A DNA stretch of 9,215 bases from Acholeplasmataceae bacterium UBA5617. GTDB lineage: Bacteria > Bacillota_I > Bacilli_A > Acholeplasmatales > Acholeplasmataceae. The notes below the pieces were generated by a model. That model was not told the origin of the DNA. It ran no database searches and was given only the letters and a program-made list of their open reading frames with translations. The stretch is taken from NCBI GenBank assembly GCA_002424575.1, contig DIKN01000066.1, positions 2,086-11,300 of the forward strand, given 5' to 3'. The position numbers and the translations under genes were made by a program. Shown piece after piece: positions 5,152 through 9,215 of this stretch; the stretch's first letter is position 1, and every line of letters begins with the position of its first letter.

Positions 5152-6160
5152 ATCGTTTTATGTTGATTTTGCGATGTGCTGTTGCCATGGGGACTTCATT
5201 GATTTGATTTTTGCTAATACTTATCCAATGTGGGCTTTTTCCTTTAAGAAGGCGTGCATGATGAATTTCCATATGCCATACTTGATGACTAAAGATATGC
5301 TTCTCACGATGATAATGTTCTTCGATGATTAACTCAACGCCTTGTTCCTGTAATAAAGTCTCGAGATGGTGTATACTTTCAACATCGAATTGAGGATATT
5401 CATACATACCTTTTAGCAATTCTTCGTCGCGTTTTCTTAAATAATAGTGATCATCATCCTCAATGATCAACGTGACATAATGATGCGATGTAGGCCCATT
5501 TAGTTTTGATAAAAAGGGGAGTTCATCCTGTCGATTTTGCTGATAAGCAACGCAATGTTCTTGGATAGGACACATTCCACAGCGGGGATTTTTTGGTTTG
5601 CATACGGTTGCTCCAAGTTCCATGATTGCTTGTGTATAAATTTCAGGTGTTGCATCTTCAATCCATGATTGATTGATGTCATTCAATGTATTCCTGTTTT
5701 TTTGTTGTCTCATGTCCCGATCATCACCCATGTAACGAGAAATCACACGAATCACATTCCCGTCAAGTGCGCTGTAGGGCTTATTATATGCGATGGACAT
5801 AATCGCGCCTGCTGTATACTCACCAATTCCAGGTAAAGCTTTGATTTCGTCGTATGTATTTGGAAATCGTCCTTGATAAATATGATCGATTATTTTAGCA
5901 GCTTGATGCATGAGACGAAACCGTCGATAATATCCGAGTCCTTCAACAAGTTTCAATAAATGCTCTTCTTCTGCGTGCGCTAAATCACATACAGTAGGAT
6001 ATATAGCGATGAACTTAATGAAATAGGGTATGACGGTTTCGACTTGGGTTTGTTGAAGCATGACTTCACTCACCCAAATGTGATACGGGTTTTTTGTTTC
6101 TCGAAAGGGTAACTTTCGATGGTTTTCAAGATACCATGTTTGAAGCAGTTGGATGTTCAT
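5150..6160 (-). CDS. mutY: Adenine DNA glycosylase MutY
   Basis: MutY removes adenine mispaired with 8-oxoguanine, preventing G:C to T:A mutations. The 336 residues show all expected parts. RKLPFR is at 15-20. The catalytic Glu32 is in VSEVMLQQTQV (30-40). The helix-hairpin-helix LPGIGEYTAGAI spans 109-120, and the catalytic Asp133 is in LDGNV. The iron-sulfur loop is Cys187-x6-Cys194-x2-Cys197-x5-Cys203. The C-terminal NUDIX-like domain carries the 8-oxoguanine-reading FSH motif at 290-292. Length is normal (about 330-370) and no key residue is missing. The ATG overlaps the phosphatase stop codon as ATGA (6157-6160), so translation is probably coupled. The gene's own ribosome binding site is weak (GGTGA). 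It converges on the XRE regulator gene with a shared hairpin. Confidence 0.97.
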   Translation of the reverse strand: MNIQLLQTWYLENHRKLPFRETKNPYHIWVSEVMLQQTQVETVIPYFIKFIAIYPTVCDLAHAEEEHLLKLVEGLGYYRRFRLMHQAAKIIDHIYQGRFPNTYDEIKALPGIGEYTAGAIMSIAYNKPYSALDGNVIRVISRYMGDDRDMRQQKNRNTLNDINQSWIEDATPEIYTQAIMELGATVCKPKNPRCGMCPIQEHCVAYQQNRQDELPFLSKLNGPTSHHYVTLIIEDDDHYYLRKRDEELLKGMYEYPQFDVESIHHLETLLQEQGVELIIEEHYHREKHIFSHQVWHMEIHHARLLKGKSPHWISISKNQINEVPMATAHRKINIKR

Positions 6161-6684
6161 TCAATCACCGCTTCACGAACACCACAATGTTCGATGATAT
6201 CATCAAACCTTGTTAATGCTGACATAACCACCCCATGACAAACCACAATCATTTTTTGATGATGGGTATATTTTTGTAGCGTTTGATACACTCGTTTTTG
6301 TAAATCAGGGTATGTTTCCCATGGATATTGACGATTTGGAAAATGGAGTCCATGATGTTTCACGTATTCCTCAAAAGCTTGAGGGATATCAAAATCCAAT
6401 TTAAACGTCGTATCAGGCATCCATTCATGCAAATCCGTTTCAACGGTTAAAGGAATCTGGGTGATACGTGAAATAATAGCAGCTGTCTGCAAAGCTCTCG
6501 TATATGGTGATGATAGAATGAGTGTCGCACCCTGTAATAAAGGATCTTTTGCACGCATTTCTGCCTGTTTCTCACCGCGTTCTGTCAACTTACCTAATTC
6601 ATAACCCATACCAAGAAAACCACGCATTTGAACTTCATCGTAACGAGGTTCTCCGTGGCGAATCAAAATGACTTTTGTGGACAT
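6157..6684 (-). CDS. Histidine phosphatase family protein (phosphoglycerate mutase-like)
   Basis: This is a member of the histidine phosphatase superfamily, which forms a phosphohistidine intermediate. The RHG signature is at residues 9-11 (catalytic His10), followed by SSPYTRALQTA (58-68, with the phosphate-binding Arg63), an acidic residue at Glu87 in DLHEWMPD, and the second His150 in VVCHGVVM. All core catalytic positions are therefore present. At 175 residues it is at the short end for this family. The family covers sugar phosphatases, mutases, cobalamin/alpha-ribazole phosphatases and others, and nothing here fixes the substrate. The start has AAAGGGTGA about 6 bases upstream. The stop overlaps the mutY start, making a two-gene operon read from the extended -10 promoter at 6707-6715. 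Confidence 0.9.
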   Translation of the reverse strand: MSTKVILIRHGEPRYDEVQMRGFLGMGYELGKLTERGEKQAEMRAKDPLLQGATLILSSPYTRALQTAAIISRITQIPLTVETDLHEWMPDTTFKLDFDIPQAFEEYVKHHGLHFPNRQYPWETYPDLQKRVYQTLQKYTHHQKMIVVCHGVVMSALTRFDDIIEHCGVREAVIE

Positions 6685-6706
6685 GTTTATTCACCCTTTC
6701 AACCAC

Positions 6707-6715
6707 ATTATAGCA
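6707..6715 (-). promoter_or_regulatory. Promoter of the phosphatase-mutY operon, extended -10
   Basis: The minus strand reads TGCTATAAT (-10 at 6707-6712). The -35 at 17 bases (CAAAGT) is poor. The element is 23 bases before the ATG and mirrors the nitroreductase promoter on the other strand. Confidence 0.68.
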
Positions 6716-6756
6716 TAAAACACCCAGGCACTTTGATTTCACATATTCCCCCAATA

Positions 6757-6765
6757 TGCTATAAT
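6757..6765 (+). promoter_or_regulatory. Promoter of the nitroreductase gene, extended -10
   Basis: TGCTATAAT with -10 at 6760-6765; the -35 is weak (TTTCAC, 6737-6742). The start site is expected near 6772, so a TTG codon at 6770 in frame with the gene cannot be its start, while AGGAG at 6776-6780 is within the mRNA. Confidence 0.68.
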
Positions 6766-6787
6766 TTTTTTGGTTAGGAGTGATTCT

Positions 6788-7396
6788 ATGTCACACATGA
6801 CAACACGTCGATCCATCAGAAAATACGATACACATGTCAAAATATCTCGAGAAGAAATGAACATCATGCTCGAAGAAGCAACTCGCGCACCATCATCGAT
6901 GAATATGCAACCTTGGCGTTTTATTATCGTGGAGTCTAAAGAAGGAAAAGATAAGTTAAGACCTGTTTTATACGGGAATATGCAACAACTCGATACTTCA
7001 TCAGCCATGATCTGTATTTTTACTGATCTTAAAAAATTCGATTATGCTGAAAAGATCTTTAACAAAGCGGTTGAACAAGGGTTAATGCCTGAAGATGTGC
7101 GTGAAAAACAACTCAGAAATATCGCAAACATGATTCCATCGCTGTCTGAAGATAGCATTGAAAAGGGTGGTCTTATCGATTCAGGTTTGGTTGCGATGCA
7201 GCTCATGTTGGTCGCTAAAGAACACGGTTATGACACATGCCCCATCGGAGGATTTAAGCACGATCAAATTGCTCAGGTTTTAGGTATTGATCCTCAACGT
7301 TACAAACCTGTTTTCATCCTTTCGATTGGTAAGGCAGCTGAAACAGGCTATCCATCGTTAAGACTCGATATCGATGACATCACCACATGGCTATAA
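6788..7396 (+). CDS. Nitroreductase family protein (probable FMN-dependent NAD(P)H oxidoreductase)
   Basis: The 202-residue product belongs to the nitroreductase family of homodimeric flavoproteins that reduce nitro compounds, quinones or flavin with NAD(P)H. FMN-binding hallmarks are RRSIRKYD (7-14), RAPSSMNMQPWRFIIV (33-48), and the Gly-rich GYDTCPIGGF (147-156) near the C-terminal half. It looks closest to the small B. subtilis YdgI/YodC-type enzymes, but the physiological substrate cannot be inferred. The start at 6788 is fixed by AGGAG 7 bases upstream. The frame is open to a TTG at 6770, which would precede the predicted transcription start. It is divergent from the phosphatase-mutY operon and is followed by its own terminator, so it appears monocistronic. 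Confidence 0.92.
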   Translation: MSHMTTRRSIRKYDTHVKISREEMNIMLEEATRAPSSMNMQPWRFIIVESKEGKDKLRPVLYGNMQQLDTSSAMICIFTDLKKFDYAEKIFNKAVEQGLMPEDVREKQLRNIANMIPSLSEDSIEKGGLIDSGLVAMQLMLVAKEHGYDTCPIGGFKHDQIAQVLGIDPQRYKPVFILSIGKAAETGYPSLRLDIDDITTWL

Positions 7397-7413
7397 ATAT
7401 GCCATGTTTTTTT
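7385..7413 (+). terminator. Nitroreductase gene terminator
   Basis: A 7-bp stem, ACATGGC (7385-7391) with GCCATGT (7401-7407), is followed by a T run at 7407-7413. The loop contains the gene's TAA stop codon (7394-7396). Confidence 0.75.
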
Positions 7414-7433
7414 ACCTTAATTTCCCTTAATGA

Positions 7434-7462
7434 TTGGCATCTATCTCAATTATCGCTATAAT
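7434..7462 (+). promoter_or_regulatory. tldD-pmbA promoter
   Basis: TTGGCA (7434-7439), a 17-base spacer, then TATAAT (7457-7462). This is the best two-hexamer sigma-A-type promoter in the window. The start is expected near 7469, about 42 bases before the tldD ATG. Confidence 0.8.
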
Positions 7463-7469
7463 AAAACCA

Positions 7470-7487
7470 TAAAATGCATACATTTTA
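7470..7487. promoter_or_regulatory. Palindrome at the tldD transcription start
   Basis: TAAAATG-CATA-CATTTTA is a perfect 7-4-7 inverted repeat located at about +1 to +19 of the predicted tldD mRNA. It may be an operator. As an RNA hairpin it would be AT-rich and weak. Confidence 0.4.
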
Positions 7488-7510
7488 CATGATTTTGAAA
7501 GGAGATACAT

Positions 7511-8899
7511 ATGCTCTACAAAAAAGACTTATCATTTCTACTCCAAGAAGGTCTTGCAACAGGTGCAGATTTCGCTGAAATCTTTCTTGAAGACACCAAA
7601 TCATCGGTCATTCGTATTACCTCAGGCGAGGTAACCCAAATTGATCGAGGTAATACATTTGGTGCAGGTGTGCGGTTGATCAAAGGAATTGATGAAGTGT
7701 ACGGTTACACCAATCACGTTTCTGTTGACAATCTACACCAGCTCATCTTAAACTTACGCGCTTCGTTTCAAACAGAATCGATTGTTAAAGTCAAAGCTTT
7801 TAAGAAACCACAACCCATTAGATCCACCATTGTAAAACCGATGGATAGTGTTCCTGTTTCCGAAAAAGCGAGCAAGCTTCAACATCTATCTCGCCTGATG
7901 AAATCTTATGATTCACGCATTGTTCAAGCGATGTGCCAACTCATTGAAACAGAACAAAAAGTATTAGTGGTCAACTCTTTAGGGACCTATCAAGATGACC
8001 TTCGAGCACACACCCGTGTATTTTTAAGCGCTGTTGCTCAGGAAAAAGGAAATATGCAGCAAGCCTATGATGGACCTGGTCGTGCGATGGGTCTCGAGTT
8101 CTTAGATCTTCTTGACTTTGATAAACTGGCAACCGAAGTTGCACACAGTGCAATCACCTTATTATCTGCTGAAGATATGGTTCCTCAAGTGATGCCTGTT
8201 GTTTTACACAATGGATTTGGTGGTGTCATCTTCCATGAAGCATGTGGCCATCCCCTGGAGGCAACAGCAGTCGCTAAGGGATTATCTCCTTTTGCAGGAA
8301 AACTGGGTGAAAAGATTGGATCCGATGTCGTCACCGCTTACGATGATGGCTACGTTGATGGCGCATGGGGAAGTGCTTCCTTTGATGATGAAGGAAAGCC
8401 AACCCAGAAAAATTTGTTGATTGAACATGGTATTCTCAAAGGTTATTTGATTGATTACAGAAATGCCCGCAAGATGAATATGGATCCTACCGGAAGTGCA
8501 CGTCGTCAATCGTATAAATTTTCACCCACTTCTCGTATGAACACGACTTATATCGCTCCCGGTAAAGATAAATTTGATGACATCATCAAGGATACCAAAT
8601 ATGGTCTATTCGCGAAAAAATTGGGTGGTGGTACGGTTGTTCCAGCAACTGGTGAATTTAACTTTGCAGTTCAAGAAGGCTATATGATTGAAGACGGTCA
8701 ATTAACACGCCCTGTTCGAGGTGCAATGCTCATCGGTCATGGTAAAGATGTTCTCTTTAAGATTGATCGTGTAGCTGACAACCTAGAACTCGGACAAGGT
8801 ATGTGTGGATCAATCTCTGGATCGATTCCTGTCGATGTTGGACAACCCACCATTCGTGTTTCATCGATGACTGTTGGTGGCGCAGGAGGTAAAAAATAA
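7511..8899 (+). CDS. tldD: Metalloprotease subunit TldD
   Basis: TldD is the catalytic subunit of the TldD-TldE (PmbA) zinc protease, a cytoplasmic heterodimer that cleaves unstructured peptides. It matures microcin B17 and degrades CcdA in E. coli. The 462-residue product has the zinc motif HEACGH (His242, Glu243, His247), and a later Cys432 in GMCGSISGSIP fits the third metal ligand. The N-terminal domain contains the family stretch around GNTFGAGVRLIKG (47-59). Conserved GGGTV (372-376) and the C-terminal GGAGG are also visible. AAAGGAG, 6 bases before the ATG, supports the start. The gene runs into pmbA with a TAATG overlap. No peptide-modification genes or candidate substrate peptide are visible nearby, so the natural substrate is unknown. 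Confidence 0.97.
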   Translation: MLYKKDLSFLLQEGLATGADFAEIFLEDTKSSVIRITSGEVTQIDRGNTFGAGVRLIKGIDEVYGYTNHVSVDNLHQLILNLRASFQTESIVKVKAFKKPQPIRSTIVKPMDSVPVSEKASKLQHLSRLMKSYDSRIVQAMCQLIETEQKVLVVNSLGTYQDDLRAHTRVFLSAVAQEKGNMQQAYDGPGRAMGLEFLDLLDFDKLATEVAHSAITLLSAEDMVPQVMPVVLHNGFGGVIFHEACGHPLEATAVAKGLSPFAGKLGEKIGSDVVTAYDDGYVDGAWGSASFDDEGKPTQKNLLIEHGILKGYLIDYRNARKMNMDPTGSARRQSYKFSPTSRMNTTYIAPGKDKFDDIIKDTKYGLFAKKLGGGTVVPATGEFNFAVQEGYMIEDGQLTRPVRGAMLIGHGKDVLFKIDRVADNLELGQGMCGSISGSIPVDVGQPTIRVSSMTVGGAGGKK

Positions 8900-9215
8900 T
8901 GTACCAAGATTGGATTGCTCTCGGCAAGAAAAAAGGTTTATCTGATTTGGAAGTTTTTGCAGTTCGTAACCGTTCATTATCACTGACTGTCTATCAAGGT
9001 AAACTTGATGCTCATGTTCAAAGTGATGTTGAACAAGTCACCCTGCGCGGTATTTATCAGGGCAAGCTATCGACGATACGCTTTGAAAACCACGCTCATG
9101 CCAATGTCGATCATTTACTCAATAAATTGATTGAAAACGCACAAGCACTAACCGTCACGGAACCCGCCATTATCTTTGAAGGATCTCCATCATACCCTGA
9201 AGTGAAGGAAGAACG
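8899..9215 (+). CDS. pmbA: TldE/PmbA subunit (N-terminal 105 residues; cut by the window edge)
   Basis: This is the partner of TldD, which lacks the metal site and helps form the proteolytic chamber. The visible part begins MYQDWIALGKKKGLSDLEVFAVRN, followed by LSLTVYQGKLDAHVQSDVEQVTLRGIYQGK. That is the N-terminal domain pattern of the family: 'LEVF', a Tyr-Gln-Gly-Lys-type strand, then a glycine-containing strand. Identity rests on this pattern and on its position directly after tldD, since the diagnostic C-terminal half is outside the window. The ATG overlaps the tldD TAA by one base (TAATG). AGGAGG (8884-8889), inside the last tldD codons, gives a 9-base spacing, so the two subunits are translated in a coupled way, fitting a 1:1 complex. 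Confidence 0.92.
   Translation, partial: MYQDWIALGKKKGLSDLEVFAVRNRSLSLTVYQGKLDAHVQSDVEQVTLRGIYQGKLSTIRFENHAHANVDHLLNKLIENAQALTVTEPAIIFEGSPSYPEVKEE

Noticed and set aside
5060..5332. Open frame of 90 codons on the plus strand across the XRE gene end and the mutY 3' end
   Set aside because: It overlaps two well-supported genes and the shared terminator, with no start signal.
1730..6159. Mycoplasma-type genetic code (TGA as Trp)
   Set aside because: tgt and the phosphatase gene end in TGA at the expected protein ends, the phosphatase TGA overlaps the mutY start, and the recognisable Trp residues are TGG.
6770..6787. TTG start adding six residues to the nitroreductase
   Set aside because: The codon lies before the predicted transcription start, and AGGAG with 7-base spacing points to the ATG at 6788.
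7511..9215. A peptide-modification (RiPP) cluster around tldD/pmbA
   Set aside because: No precursor peptide, cyclase, radical-SAM or export gene is visible. tldD/pmbA pairs are common housekeeping genes.
1..9215. Mobile elements, CRISPR arrays, tRNA or rRNA genes
   Set aside because: No terminal repeats, transposase, spaced repeat arrays, cloverleaf sequences or rRNA stretches were seen. Gene spacing and codon use look uniform.

Overview
The window looks like chromosomal DNA of a low-to-moderate GC Bacillota bacterium, possibly Erysipelotrichia-like or another relative of the Mollicutes. Support comes from strong AAGGAGG-type ribosome binding sites, extended -10 promoters (TGnTATAAT), U-tailed hairpin terminators, and typical Bacillota families (QueT, DegV, an XRE regulator fused to a membrane domain). 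TGA is used as a stop (tgt and the phosphatase gene end in TGA) and the recognisable Trp residues are TGG, so the code is standard and not the Mycoplasma code. The lineage is inference; the window carries no rRNA or other decisive marker.

Layout. (1) Positions 1-2845, minus strand: tgt (queuosine tRNA-guanine transglycosylase), then ftsZ (cell division), then ychF (ATPase of the Obg-related family, cut by the window edge). A hairpin terminator lies between ftsZ and ychF. (2) Positions 2846-3475: a compact divergent promoter region, a probable preQ1 riboswitch, and queT on the plus strand, encoding a queuosine-precursor transporter. tgt and queT together form a divergent queuosine salvage/modification pair. 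(3) Positions 3477-4364, minus: a DegV/FakB-type fatty-acid-binding protein. Its promoter has an 18-bp palindrome between -35 and -10. (4) Positions 4365-5129: a regulatory region with several palindromes, then a plus-strand XRE regulator with four membrane segments that seems to be translated from a leaderless or nearly leaderless mRNA. (5) Positions 5150-6684, minus: a histidine phosphatase gene overlapping mutY (adenine DNA glycosylase) by 4 bases. (6) Positions 6788-7396, plus: an FMN nitroreductase-like protein. (7) From 7511 to the right edge, plus: tldD and the start of its partner pmbA/tldE, coupled by TAATG.

Most of the window is housekeeping. I found no mobile elements, CRISPR arrays, tRNA/rRNA genes or defence systems. 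The strongest anomaly is in Tgt. All four zinc ligands of the family (the CxCxxC cluster and the downstream His) are replaced, while the catalytic aspartates and preQ1-type pocket residues remain. Other points worth checking are the preQ1 riboswitch-like pseudoknot upstream of queT, the almost fully overlapping tgt/queT promoters, the palindromes around the degV and XRE promoters, and the leaderless XRE mRNA.
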